64,000 nucleotides of DNA from Nectonema munidae (GCA_030549495.1 JAUIRK010000455.1:59822-123821), one strand, 5' to 3'; positions 12,651 through 25,467 are shown, counted from the stretch's first letter. Numbers and translations: made by a program. Notes: a model not told the origin generated them from the sequence alone.

Positions 12651-14222
12651 AAAATGAAAAAAATGTTCAAAGAAAGAATACAACAATGTAGGTATAACAA
12701 TATGTTAAAAATGCTCAAAAACTACATGTAGTTAATGTTTTTATCCTAACTCAAGACTGATTACAGTTAAATGCAAAAACTGTTTTCATATTCTGGAAAC
12801 AAATCAAGTGAAGCTTTTCATTTTTAGGTTTTTTTATTTCAATAACTTTCACGTTTTCTTTTTTATATTTAAAGTCTTCGTTTGGACATTTAAGCTAAAC
12901 GAGGTAGTAGAAATAACCTGCAATCCTAGTGTTAAGTGAAAGAGTAAGAAAAGTTAAAATTGAGCAAATTATTGGAGTTATAATCTTACTATCCTAAATT
13001 TACCATACCCACACCTAAAAAAATAAGGAGGCTACTTACTTTACTAAATTTAACAAACTTATAGTACAATTTTTACTGTTGTATTTGATTAGACACATAG
13101 GAATCCAAGTTATAGAATCTAATGAAAAGAGGGAAAAAGAGGATCATTCTATCGAACTAATGCGATCTCTTGGTGCGAGACTCTTTTGAAATTCCAAACC
13201 CTAGACTTCAAATATATTATAGTAAAGGTTAAAGGGCACCTTTCGTGAAAGAAGTTTATACAATAAATGTTTACATATTTGAAAAAACATGAATTTGATG
13301 AATCAAAAAACATATATCATCTGAAAATGAAAAAAAAGATTCTTTGAAAAAATTAGTTATTTGTGCAATGTTTTGTTTAAATTGTAAAATTACGTAAAAT
13401 TAGATTCCAAAAAATCACTACAAACACTATCTAATACGAAACCTCTTAACTTAATTGAAGTAAGATCATTTCTAGTTACACGCAAAAATTATTTATTATC
13501 TTTACCATTCTATAGTTATATTTAAACCAATACACATATATTATATCAAAATAAAAGCACTTGTTTTTACCATTGTCAACAAATTGTACCCAAACAGAAA
13601 AAGAAATACTCAGAATTTTGACGCTAGACTAGATCTAAAAAACAAATGAGTAAGAAGGCGATTTATATTGATTTTCATTCCTTGTAGCTTTAACATGTGT
13701 GCTGCATATGATTGATCACTGCTACAAATTTCATCGTCACGCTCAACGTCTCATATTTGATACGCAACTGAATACGACTAATATTTGCACAGATGGACAT
13801 GAAAACAAATGAAATGCGACTACTATGATTAATAAGCAATGCTTAGCTATGATAAAATCACATATTTGGGTTATATGATATAATTTTGCTCTAAGATTTG
13901 CGTGCGAAAAAATGCCATGTTTAAAAATTGAAATCTTTTGAAGTAAAGAGCTAATAACCCTTTGGATGAGAAGGATAAAATATTTCTGTTTTTGCATCTA
14001 CAATATCCCCGTTATTCATAGGAAACTTCGTGAAGAAAAAAATATACATGTTGAAAATGAAATTTATCACTTTATCATGCGTATCAGTGGTTGTAGGACA
14101 TTCCTGGCCAAGGGACATTTCTCGCCATCCACATTAGGAGATGGATAGTGATGAATGATTCATTTTTCTTTCTTTTGATCGTGCCGCTTTCACACTACCA
14201 CTAATTTCTTGTCATGTGTTAG
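12651..14222. other. AT-rich DNA, nothing recognised
   Basis: Only short unconvincing open frames on both strands; no terminal repeats or protein motifs were seen. Confidence 0.55.
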
Positions 14223-14326
14223 TATTATTTTCCTCATCACTTTTCTCTCTTGTCTTTTGCAACTATTATTTCCTTATCACTTCTCTCTCGTGTCTCTCGC
14301 AACTATTATTTTTCTCATCACTTCTA
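14223..14326. repeat. Minisatellite, about 40-bp unit x 2.5
   Basis: Three units beginning TATTATT at 14223, 14264 and 14304 share the pattern CTCATCACTT-TCTCTC-TGTCT-GCAAC. The units differ by several substitutions and the last is partial. Confidence 0.8.
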
Positions 14327-14862
14327 TATTTAGCGGCATTACAAACCATTCAGCAAACACAAATACACAAATTCTAACTTGATTAAATAATTCACATTTC
14401 TAACTTGATTCTACGCAAATCATATTATTTTTAGATATACTATTAAATATTAAAATATTTTTTAATTGTCCAGTTTACGTATCTGTCAATCAAAATTTTT
14501 TTGCATGCTTTGATTGGCTTTTCAAATTTCAATCAAATTTATTATAATTTGCAATTTTCAAACTTCTAGTGCCTTTTAACTTCTAACAGATATAATATAA
14601 GATTGATCGATGAATTTTTGCCAAAAAATTTTTAACGAAAGTTAACTACTTATTATTTGCGCTTTCTAATTATAGTAATGGCGCTTCTAGTTACTTATTA
14701 GAAATGTATAGGCTAGATATACAATGATAAGATAACAGCCTAATTATTCTTATCAACTGTAAATCTTAACTTATAATTACAAATAAAATAAAACATCGAC
14801 TCCATAATTTATTTAACGAAAATACTTCTTTTGAAACAAAAAATTAAACAGGAAAGATATTT

Positions 14863-16385
14863 ATGAAAAAAGATGAAAACCACACAATTCTAAAACGTGT
14901 TATGCATAATCATGATGCACTCAACGAAAATAAAGAATTATTCAAATCAAATTTGGAAGCAAGAAACACATTTAAAAGTACAAGTAAGAATTAATCTAAA
15001 AAAAAGAGCAACTATATAATTTAAATTTTAATGATTGTATTGCTTCTCTGGATGAAGAACAAAGAACCTCATTAAAAAAAAGAAGTCTTCTACGATTCAT
15101 ACGAAGAAGCAGAAATAGGATTCCATTTCTTAGGGATATTAACTTTTTGATTCCTGAAAATTTTCAGTCAGCCAACAATTCAAGATTTTTACAAGCGGAT
15201 TTAAGATTCGACAATAAAAGAAATCTTATTTTTCATGGACAAACATTGCGACATATAAGCCAGGTTTCTGTCACTGATACCCTGTATATTGATGGAACAC
15301 TTAAAAAAGCTCCAGATTTATTTTATCAAATCGTCACTATTCACTGTTTCCATAACAATATTCAAGTACCTATTGTTTATGGAATCGTATGTGATAAAAG
15401 AGAAGATACTTATTGGTAATTTTATTTGTTTACATTTCTTCATTTTAGTATCATTATTTTAGTCATTTGTATACTTCTCTTAATTCCGTGATTGATAAGA
15501 ATACTATCAAGAGCATAACTGGGGACTTTGAAACATCAATCATTTCTGCATCAAAAAAGGTTTGAAGTTGTTTTTAATTTTTATTTTTAAATGCATTATT
15601 TTTAGTGCTTTCCTGAAGCTCAATACCAGAGTTGCTACTTCCATTTCTGCCAGGCAATATACCGTAAAATTCTTAATCTTGGATACAGTTTTTGGTATTC
15701 AAAAAGCAAAAGTTTCAGAACATGCATGAAAATGTTAATGGCCATAGCATTTTTGCCTCTTGAAGAAGTACGACATAAAATACTTTCTTTAGAATATTTT
15801 TCACCGAAAGTTTTTTAAGATAAAAGTAGCATACAGGAAATTAAAGAGTGTGATGGATCCTTTTCAAATTGCTCCCTTTTTTGAATACTTTGAAAACACC
15901 TGGCTAATTGAAGACAAAATGCAAATGTGGTATGTTTTTGGAAGAAAAGTGCGAACCAATAACCACTGTGAAGGATTCCATAACTCGTAATATAGAAAAA
16001 ATACTATTATTTTTTTTAATAATTTTTTTACAGTTTACATGCGAGTCTTCAATCAGAGAAGACTAGTGTTTGGGAAGTAATGGAATTTTTCATCAAAAAT
16101 GAAGAAAAAATCACCAAAGACATGCCTGAAATTGAGGAAATCAATTCAAGATACAACTGGAATGGAGGCAGCAATGCTAAAAGAATAGAGAAAGAAGAAC
16201 TAATACAAGGAATATATGATGAATATTATGAAAATAGAAATCTTTACTTCTTTCTTTCACGTATTTCCTCACTCATAAGTTCAGCCAAGAATATTACCGT
16301 TGAAGATGCAACAGATAATTATCAGATCAACTACCAATGGCTTAATCAACAGTCTAATTTTAGTATATCATCATTATTAAGGTAA
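14863..16385 (+). pseudogene. MULE transposase gene with introns, broken
   Basis: Mutator-like transposase with a spliced structure. A first piece ends in a FLYWCH-like HNHD motif (about 14863-14983). The main exon (to 15415) holds RFLQADLRF and the first catalytic block YIDGTLKKAPDLFYQI. Exon 15463-15559 contains the second catalytic region, ITGDFETSIISASKK. Exon 15606-15986 has the C-H zinc motif YQSCYFHFCQA, then YFENTWL and RTNNHCEGFHNS. Exon 16034-16385 ends SSLLR-stop. The three clear introns are 46-47 nt, start GT, end AG and keep the frame. A stop and frame change near 15820-15870 disables this copy. The family moves DNA by cut-and-paste and leaves 9-bp target duplications. Confidence 0.85.
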
Positions 16386-16894
16386 AATTCAGCTTTATTT
16401 TATCAATAACAAGTGTTATTATGACATATTATTGATAGTTCGTAGAAGCTGACACGTTTTCAAGTATTGAAGATGTCGATTTATAAGATTTCAAGGTAAT
16501 TTTTTTTGTTTTTGTTTTTTAATTTCAATTTTTTTTTTAGAATAAAGTGAACAAGGGCTCTTGGGGAAACCACTATAAAAAATAACGTGCCAAATGTAGT
16601 ACCTCATAGGTGGTATGGAAAACTACATAAAACCTGTGTTTTTGGAAAACTCAATCAAGATACAACAAAATAGAAGTTCACAAAAAATTTAGAAAAAATA
16701 TTTTTTATAGCTCATAAATATGATATGCATATTGTTTTATATTTAATAATAAAAATTTTTCTTCTTGTTTGCATTTGTATGATTTTATTCATGGTGATCA
16801 GATCATTTCTTTGTTTGTCCGCATAAGATTGTTATTCATAACCATAAGTTTTGAACATAATCTATTCTTAATATGGTGGTAAGGCTTTGGATTT
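16386..16894. other. Spacer between the two MULE genes
   Basis: AT-rich sequence joining the 3' ends of two convergent MULE copies. No coding motif or terminal repeat was identified. Confidence 0.5.
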
Positions 16895-17386
16895 TTAATT
16901 AAGGTAGAATAAAACAACTTGTGTATCGTTAAGAAATGCGTGTATGGATATTATTTGGTAGAATAAAAGTGGCGCTTTTTTAAAAGTTCCATCTATATAT
17001 ATTTCAGAAACATGAGCGGTTTGAACTAAATGTTCCAATATCTTTTCATGAAAAATGATTAATCTTTTGTTTTGCTCTGTAAAAGCATCCAGTTGCAAAA
17101 AATTAAGGCGATTTGCTGATGTATATTTGTCAGGTATATCAAAATTTAAATCCGTTGTAGGCTTTGTTCCTATTTTATTATATCTTATTTTTCTCAAGAT
17201 GCTTTTTTTGAATGTATAATTTTTTCCATCTACTTGGGTAAGATTTGTTATATTTTCCTTTCGAATAAAGTAAATTTGACAAGTTTTAATAAATTTTTGA
17301 AAAGTTAAAAAAATACTGATAAATTTAAATAGTTGTTTTATATGAATATTTAGCTTCATGTTGTATATTTTGGTCAAACTTTTCAA
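16895..17386 (-). pseudogene. MULE transposase fragment (N-terminal part)
   Basis: A 163-codon minus-strand frame contains LNFLQLDAFTEQNKRLIIFH, then EIYIDGTFKKAPLLFYQIIS and a QVVLFY segment. This is the same region as the first catalytic block of the plus-strand copy at 15147-15415, but clearly diverged. It stops after the first catalytic aspartate, so the rest of the gene is missing or unrecognisable towards 16500. At 17949-18068, on the opposite strand, a short frame with KFDSEKGRPDKVIKLKFVY resembles the start of a FLYWCH finger. Confidence 0.8.
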
Positions 17387-18305
17387 CTAGCTCATTAATC
17401 TTCTCATGATTATGATCAAAAAAGGAAAAGTGTTATTGGATTCATCATTTCTAACTATAACTTTACCTAAAAAATGTTCAAAAATTATAAAAATATAAAA
17501 TCATGGGAAAAACTAAAAATAATTACTTTGTAATTTTAACTTTAATAAAATTTTGTATAATACGAAAAGCAAAAAATAAATTTTTTTTAAACAATATCTT
17601 CTATTTAAAAATAAATTATAAATCAATGAAAAACTGATTAAAAATATACGAAATATTTAAATTCATATTATTTTTGCTTTATTTTATTTGAAAGAAAATT
17701 AAAAAAACTAAATGCAACTAAAACTGAAAAAACATCGCATTTATACTTAGTTCTATTATTAAATAAACATTTGTTGAGTATAGATAAAAATGATATTTTG
17801 AAAATATTTTTTATGATTTCAAAATTTTGAGAATAATTGGGCAAGATTTTTTCCCACAACGGTTATGGATTGTAGAAATACAAATTCTGTGCAGTTTATA
17901 TAGCCATGAATTATTATCATTTTGTGCTTTTTTTTAAATAATTAGCAAGATGAACGAGCACGTGCCAATATTTGCTAAATTTGATAGCGAAAAAGGTAGA
18001 CCAGATAAAGTTATAAAACTAAAATTTGTGTATTGTCTGATTATAGTTGCAAAAGCTACTAAGATCAGATAAACTTAAAAAAATATTCTCTCACCAGGAG
18101 AACTAGAACTTTTACTGCAGTAATAGCAATCTGATCACTATCTTCCCTTCTTTTGTAATACTTAAATCCTTCATGAAACATTTTCAGGTATATTTAAAAA
18201 ATATTTTACAACTAAATCTATAAATTTAATAGTATATCTTAAAATATATCTAATATTTATGAGTATATCTAAAAATAATATGATTTGCGTAGAATCAAGT
18301 TAAAA

Positions 18306-19567
18306 GGCGTTTTATTTTGTCTGGCCTGTCAGGAAATATTTGTATATGTATGATGTATTGTTACGTATGACGTAAGTAGTGTGTTTGGCAATGATGTATT
18401 TATTTATGTGTGGCGGTCTGGTGTCTGACACTGACTAATGGAAATTAATAGGAAATTGTATGTCTGAGCGTGTAAGGAACTTGAATCCTATGTATGCTGT
18501 TTTCTTATATATGCGGTTATGTTTTGTGTGTGAGGAACTTGAATCCTATTAAATTAAATGTCCTCCTAGTCAACAATACAATTACTTCCTAAAACATTCT
18601 CATTTTTTCCTACTTAAAAGTCCTGCTTAGGGGACAATACCATTACCCTTAATAAAACATTCTCATTTTTCCAAAATAAAAAGTCCCCCTTAGTGAACAA
18701 TACCATTACTTTCAAAAACCATTCTCATTTTTCGTATTTAAAAGTCCTGCTTACCGAACAATACCATTACTTTTAAAAAACATTCTCATTTTTCGATATT
18801 TAAAAGTCCTCCTTAGTGAACAATACCATTACCCTTAATAAAAAATTCTCATTTTTCCAAAATTAAAAGTCCTCCTTAGCGAACAATACCATTACTTCCA
18901 AAAACCATTCTCATTTTTCCCTATTTAAAAGTCCTGCTTAGGGGACAATACCATTACCCTCAATAAAACATTCTCATTTTTCCAAAATTAAAAGTCCTCC
19001 TTAGTGAACAATACCATTACCCTTAATAAACATTTTCAATTTTTCAAAATTAAAAGTCTTCTTAGTGAACAATACCATTACTTCCAAAAACCATTCTCAT
19101 TTTTCCAAATTTAAAAGTCCTCCTTAGTGAACAATACCATTAGCCTAAACATTCTCATTTTTTCAAAATTAAAAGTCCTGCTTAGGAGACAATACCATTA
19201 CTCTAAATAAAACATTCTCATTTTTTCAAAATTAAAAGTCCTACTTAGAGGACAATACCATTACCCTTAATAAAAAATTCTCATTTTTCCAAAATTAAAG
19301 GTCCTCCTTAGCGAACAATACCATTACTTTTAAAAAATAATCTCATTTTTTCCGTGTTTAAAAATCCTCCTTAGTGAACAATGCGATTACTCTTAAAAAA
19401 CAACCTCAGACACATAATTTCCCTATAATTTCCATTAGTCAGTGTCAGACACCAGACATAACGTTATACATAATACATCAGTGCCAAACACAATATATTA
19501 CGTCGTAGGTAACAATACATCATACATATATAAATATTTCCTCACACGCCAGACAAAACATAACGCC
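18306..19567. mobile_element. Long-inverted-repeat element carrying a minisatellite
   Basis: The left arm (about 18306-18475, starting GGCGTTTTATTTTGTCTGGC) and the right arm (about 19400-19567, ending CCAGACAAAACATAACGCC) are imperfect reverse complements over roughly 165 bases, including GTCTGACACTGACTAATGG. They enclose a tandem array. There is no coding capacity. The left end starts four bases after the MULE terminal repeat that ends at 18301. I found no convincing target duplication, so the mobilising superfamily is open. Confidence 0.75.
18556..19405. repeat. Tandem array, about 62-bp unit x 14
   Basis: About 14 units share GTCCTCCTTAG-GAACAATACCATTAC followed by an A-rich stretch and CATTCTCATTTTT. 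Two variant classes alternate irregularly (TTAGTGAAC with TACTTCCAAAAACC, and TTAGGGGAC with TACCCTTAATAAAAC), which suggests past duplication of multi-unit blocks. The array lies wholly inside the inverted-repeat element. Confidence 0.85.
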
Positions 19568-19599
19568 ATATGTAAGAATACTTCATAGAATATGCTAAC

Positions 19600-20956
19600 C
19601 CATAGAGTATGCTGTAGGGAATGCGTCAAATTAGTTTTCAAAAACTTAAGTTATGTTCTAAAATTTTTTGTTTTTGTTGAAGCTCTATAACTTTTTCTGA
19701 TAGACTTTTTCCTTAAAAGTTATTATAAAAGGCAAATCATTGCAAAATTTTAAAAGTTATTTTACTTTTTGTAGCTTGTATCAATTTAGCTTTTAAACTA
19801 TTTTTGAATGATGCTGAGTAAAATGAAATAATGCGATCTTAATTTTTTGTTTGCACAATTATAACTTCATTTTATACCCTTGCCCCTGAATCAATCACAT
19901 TTTTTCATATAAACATCGCAGGGTGTCTACTGTCTAGTAGACTCTTTGCCTTTAGACTACATTCACTCATATAAAACTATCCAACCTTCAGTTATTTGTT
20001 TTCTCTATGAATTAAATATTCTTTCATCAATTCCTGTAATGTGCCTGGTAGACTACTTCATTTTTCAAATGAAAAGCCTATTCCACCCCCTAACAATTTA
20101 GGATTTTTTAAACTAGTGTATATTCGATGGTTGTAGGTAAAAATGCCCCGGAAAAATGCCTCCAGAATAAATGACCTAATTAAAAAGTAAGAAAAAATGC
20201 CCCTTAATTTTTGATTTTCAGAATTTTTTTAATTATATAAATATTTTTTTTTGGTACCGTTTTGAAAGTCTAAATTTCTAAAATTTCTTAATCTATAGGG
20301 TTTTTTTCTTTATAAAGTTCTTGAAAACAATAGCAACGGTGCAGATTTGTGGGAATGTGTTCTTAAAATCAGTTAAAATACAAATTATATTTAGAAAGTG
20401 TTCTGATACACACAAAGTCCAAAAATATTTACTGTTTTATAAAAAAATTTTTTGTATTTAAAAAATTGTCGTATGCTGAGTTGTTTAGTTTACTTTAATT
20501 AAATTTTAAATGTTTTAGATGAAAAGTTAACTTTTTTTTTTACAAAAAACCTTTATTTGACATATCTTTTAAAAAAAAAAATTTTTTTTAATTTTAATTA
20601 ATAATTTTTTGAATTTTTTTGTGTTGGGGCATTTTTTCCTAATTTTAAATTGGGACATTTTTACTGGTGGCGTTTTTTCCTACTTTTTAATTGGGGGAAT
20701 TTTTTCTGCGCACGATATTCGATATGCAAATTTAATTAAAATATTTTCGCTGGAAGTATAGTATTTAAATTCACCAATTTTGTAAAAAAATATAAAGTAG
20801 TCTTATAAATTTAGGACTTTAGGTATGCGCTGAATACACTCTATTTTAAAGGATTGCTTGAATATTTGGTCTCCCGTGGTATTTCCAGACCACTAATTTT
20901 GAAAATTGCAACAAAAAAATTTCGCCCCCCAATAATTTTGAGGATGTGCGCCCCTG
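19600..20956. repeat. Dispersed repeat, copy A (interrupted)
   Basis: This matches 35770-37025 in the same orientation: shared blocks include TTATTATAAAAGGCAAATCATT, given only in part here, AACATCG-AGGGTGTCTA, TTTTCGCTGGAAGTATAG and the right end GAGGATGTGCGCCCCTG. A third copy of the right end lies at 42564-42598. GGGGGCAAAATAGGGGC-like left ends and GCGCCCCTG right ends suggest a non-autonomous hAT derivative, but no target duplication was found. Copy A holds a 586-bp insertion (20129-20714). No protein is encoded. Confidence 0.75.
20129..20714. mobile_element. MULE-type MITE nested in repeat A
   Basis: A 9-base duplication ATATTCGAT lies on both sides (20120-20128 and 20715-20723), the length made by Mutator-like transposases. 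The ends are inverted repeats of roughly 80-90 bases built from AAAAAATGCCCC-like words separated by AATTAAAAAGTA. Repeat copy B near 36793 shows the uninterrupted site (GTGTATATGCAAAT), which supports insertion. No coding sequence. Confidence 0.85.
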
Positions 20957-23256
20957 AAGAAGGCGTATATAGAAAACTAAGGAAATCAAGACGTAAAATA
21001 CATTTTTTACATCAGTAATCCTTTTGGTTTAACGCCCACTCTAATCAACACTAGGATTTTTAATCGCCATTTATAAAAATCCAATCATTTTAGAAAAATT
21101 AAGACCAAATTTATAAATTGGTTTAACTCGGGTAGAATTTAAAAGTACAATTTAATATCTCCTAAGTCGAAAAAATATATTTCATATTTATTTACTTTTC
21201 TGTTGTATAATTTACATAAAAAACATTAAAAAATAATATACTAAAATTATTTATTTATTAATGAAATAAATGAGTTTAGTATTGGCACATCAGCATATCA
21301 ATGTCTGCCTCCAATCCACTCAAAAAATGTAAATCTAAGTTAAATAATCGAAAAGTTACATGTCAAACTTTATTATTGTGTGTATATATATATATATGAA
21401 AGAGATAATCATAGCACTGTATGCTGCTTACCTGTAAAGATAATTTACTTGGCACGTAGGCTATTCTTCAAAAACTGAATAAAAGAAGGACATGGGCAAG
21501 TAAAATTTGAAAAACAAAAACCAGATTTAGGGGGTGTCTAAAAATGTAAATCGTTTACATCACATGAAATTGTACACTATACAAATATTTTTCAATAATT
21601 TAATAGTTATTAAATTTTTTGACTTTGAAAAGCTTAATTGAATAGTGTTAAACTAAAACGATTTCTATTATCAACAATAATAATTATTTTATTGAAAAAA
21701 ATAATTTTAAAAATTTTGAAAATTTTATTAAAATATTGAAAATGATTACAAAAAATGAGGTAAAAAATATGGTAACTTAAATACAATTTTGAAAAAATAT
21801 CAAAAAAACTGGTATGTGCGGATATGGTTTGCACAAACTGACCCTGCGCAATGTTAGAGATAGTAAGTAATAAATGATTGAAACTTACCAGCAAATTAAT
21901 TATATTTTATGAGACTGAACTATATTTCTACTTGGCACACGCTGTACTACTGAAAGCATTTATAATTTACAATCCGGTAAACTTTTTTGTAATCTAACAA
22001 ATTTATCCCAGATTTTCAAATGAATTTTTTTTTAGAGATTGTGAAAGACTAGCATCATTTGGAAGAATTGCATTAAATTTTGGATAAAAGAATGACTATG
22101 CAAGACTGAGACAAATTTGATGAATTACAAAAATTTTGTAGAATTGCGTAGCATTGCAATAAATTTTGGAGATTTTGCAATGAGGGGTGACGGGTTTGTC
22201 TACTTCATAACATAAATATGTAAGAAAACAAAAAATTCTAAACATGATAAAAAAAAATTCTAAAAATTTTGTACCCTGTATGACCCCTAAGAAAAAAGGC
22301 TTCAGTAGCTCGGTAGATTAATTCTCTTTAGAAACTGATTTATTGATGGAATTTTAAGTCTATTTTCATTTGTGAGAGAATAGTTATTATAATAAATTAT
22401 CGATCAGAATCCAATCAAAAGTTTTCATTAATAAGAGTATTTACAACTTTTATATAAGGAATTTTTATCCGGTTATTTTTTCCACATTTAGTAAGATTTT
22501 TATATTGACAGAATAGAGTAGACTAACTAATAAAATGGAAAATCAATTTTTATAATTATAACACAACTTTAGCGAATAATTCTTTAAAAATACAAATGTT
22601 GGATTAGAAAAATTGAGCCTTAAAAAAAGTGAACATTGAAATAGGTGGAATTTTAAACATGTGTGTAACTTGTCCCTAACACCTCATTCCGCTTAGCTTG
22701 ACAAGACGAATTAAGTTTTGATTGACTTTCTTTTAAAATTCAAAAATTTTCAATATTGTTCATTACCCGCCCTTTTAAATACACAGTCTTTCCTTAAAAC
22801 AAAATAGAAAAATATTTCACGTCACAACATTTCGTTGGATGATAAAATATTACTTTGTATGATGATTTTATCGAAAATTGGAAAGTATTGTGAGACGTAT
22901 CCACAGTGTATTATTATCTCTGAGTACAAGCTTTCTTTGTAATTTCTTCTTACTGAATGCTTCAATGTATTAATATAACATGATCTTCAATATATTCATT
23001 TTATTATTTAAACATTTGTGAATACAGTACGCAATTGAGGAAATGAGAAGTTTAAAATTTGAGAAAACGTAATCATTGATGACGACATATTTTCACAAAC
23101 GTTCTCAATATATAAACAGGTCGCTGAAAAATGGCATTTGATTACAAAGAAGTTCTTAAAAATTTATATCATTTACGCTTCACACTTCCAAGTTAAAGAA
23201 AAACTCTCTCTCATAAAGATGATTAAAGATAGAGGCTGTACTATACGGGTGGAAAC
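20957..23256. other. AT-rich DNA, nothing firm
   Basis: No gene was recognised. A short (TA)n run lies near 21382-21398. Confidence 0.5.
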
Positions 23257-23643
23257 TAGAGATGTATCGGATATCCGCATCCACAGATGCCGAATCATCA
23301 AAATTTTTTAAATCCTCTTAACATCTTCATCCGCGGATCATTTAAGTTTCAACATCGCATGCGCAATTTACAAATATATTTATTTTTTCCTTAAAACCGG
23401 AAAGTTTTTTTTCGGATTTTCAATTTTTACTTTATCCAAAATTTTTATAAGTACGTCTTTATGATAACACACATACATTGACATCTTCTCTTTAAATTTT
23501 TAGAAAGTATAAAACAATAGCAATTATGATATCCGCATCCTAATCCGCTTAAAAAATTAATTATGACACTAACATCTGCTAGGATGTCAAATTTGATATG
23601 TGCATTCGCGAATACACAAAATTTCACATCCGATACATCTATA
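23257..23643. mobile_element. hAT-like MITE (TAGAGATGTATCGGATATCC end)
   Basis: The left end TAGAGATGTATCGGATATCC is mirrored by a right end containing ATCCGATACATCTATA. The flanks are GTGGAAAC (23249-23256) and ATGGAAAC (23644-23651), seven of eight matching. A further end of the same family is at 55073-55101 in the opposite orientation. No protein is encoded. Confidence 0.75.
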
Positions 23644-23651
23644 ATGGAAAC

Positions 23652-25467
23652 TAAGGCCTGCGTGCCGCATACGGCCCTCTAAATGTTTTCATGAGGCCCA
23701 CTGAGATATAATTATTAAAAGTTAGTTTGATATCATTGGTGCAAAAAATTAGATATCTCAATGAAAACATGCAAAACAGATAGATGGGAAGAAGAAGGAA
23801 AGTTGAATACTCACTTAGATCACCAGATTTGACACACTGGCATTTCTTTTGAGAGGGTTTCTAAAAGACTATGATTAGAGCATGAAACGTGATGCGCAAA
23901 AGAGAGGAACAATTGAAAAAGAATGTGCCAGTGGAAAAGTTTCTGCACGTTTGTATATCTATTTCTTCACGATATAGAAGGTGTATTGACGAGAAGGCCA
24001 CGAGTTTGAGCCCTTGATGTGAAGTAATCATTTTAAGAACACTCTGAAACTACCCTAAGATGTCTTTATCTTTTTAATGGTTAATTTTTATTGTTTTTGT
24101 AAATTTTATTCTCAGAATTTTTAAATTGCATTCTTTTTCTTCAATCAATTTTGTTTATTAGTCAAAATTAATAAAATGAAGGAGTTATAATGATTCAAAG
24201 AGCGTACACATTATTATGGGACATCATGATATATACACAAGCATGAGTTTTGTACACAAAAGTTTTAAAAAAACGTATTATATCTAATCTTAACGGAGAA
24301 ATTAGTGAACATGAAAGATGTGCAAAAATATACAAATAAAAGTAGTGATTTTATTATTTTTATTCGGTTGAAAGTGAAAAGACATTCCCTTTTATCACAT
24401 TAAACCTTAATGTCTACCATACTCTTAAAATATTCAAAATTTAAAAATCTGAGTACTATTTCCCCTTTTAAATCTATAGTTGAGATAATAATAGTCCTTC
24501 TTTTATTACTCCATATTTGGACAAATCCTACCATAAATATATATTTCAATATTTGGTTAGGGGTAAGCACTATGAAGTACTAATTGTAGTCAAAATAAAT
24601 TAAAGTTGAAGTAAAATCCAACAATGCGTGGGGTGTTTTATAAAATCGGAGCGCATAAAAGATCGTATGGAAATAGAATGTAACTTTTTTATCTAAATTT
24701 TAAATAAAAGACTTACTTTCTTTAATCAATTTCGAAAAAAGATAAAATATTTCTATCAAATATAAGATAAATCAAAATGAACAGCAAGGAATATGTCGTG
24801 TATTACTAAAAAGAAAACGACAAAGAATGCATAAATTATGCAGTTTGCAGAAATGAAGCTTTTATGTTCAAAGATGCTAATAGGAAAGACGAATATATAA
24901 AAGAATGACGACGAAAATAAGAAGTGATGCTATGGAATGGAGGGTGAAAAGAGAGAATACCTAAGAAATGTGTTCAACTCTTACCTAAGGATGTTTATCA
25001 TAAACTCAATTTATCATTCAAAGGACATGTTGAGTATAATATAGCAGCATTCTTTTTTCCCTCATAGGAAAAGATCTATTCTAATATAAAAAAAGTATAG
25101 GAAGTAAGCTAGTAAAATTTCTCAGTATTATGAGTATATTTTTTATTCGCCAATGCTCTTAACTCGTAGGATACATAGTCAATGTGCATGGAGAACACAA
25201 AGTGTAAAATATAATCAAGTAAACCTCGTATAAATGAGTGTGTGAGCCTGCTGATTATTATTTAAAGGAAGTTTGATTTATTTACTATTAATATTCATTA
25301 TTTCAATAATTTTTAAAACTATCTTATATATCTTCTTTTCAATTTTCTATCATTCTTTAACCAATACACTTTTTTCAGTCAATTTTTTCATATGTATTAT
25401 TAATTGATGAGTTAAAATTTTTAGTTTTTAAATTTCTAATTGTAATATTTATGCTTGATTTGTATTA
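23652..25467. other. AT-rich DNA, nothing recognised
   Basis: No coding motif, repeat pair or RNA gene was seen on either strand. Confidence 0.5.

Larger units (their letters stand above)
14402..18301. mobile_element. Two convergent MULEs inside 40-bp inverted repeats
   Basis: Bases 14402-14441 (starting AACTTGATTCTACGC) and 18262-18301 are perfect reverse complements over 40 bases. Between them lie a plus-strand MULE transposase gene (about 14863-16385) and part of a related minus-strand gene (16895-17386), so both genes read inward from the repeat-bearing ends. Each repeat therefore sits at the 5' end of a MULE copy. No clear 9-bp target duplication flanks the pair, partly because another element abuts at 18306. 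It may be one inverted-dimer element or two independent insertions of one family. Confidence 0.7.

Noticed and set aside
14863-16385. MULE transposase as a domesticated host gene
   Set aside because: A stop and frame change in the third main exon, and the adjacent terminal repeat, indicate an ordinary dead transposon.
18556-19405. CRISPR array
   Set aside because: The 62-bp units are contiguous tandem repeats without unique spacers, inside a transposon-like element in an animal genome.
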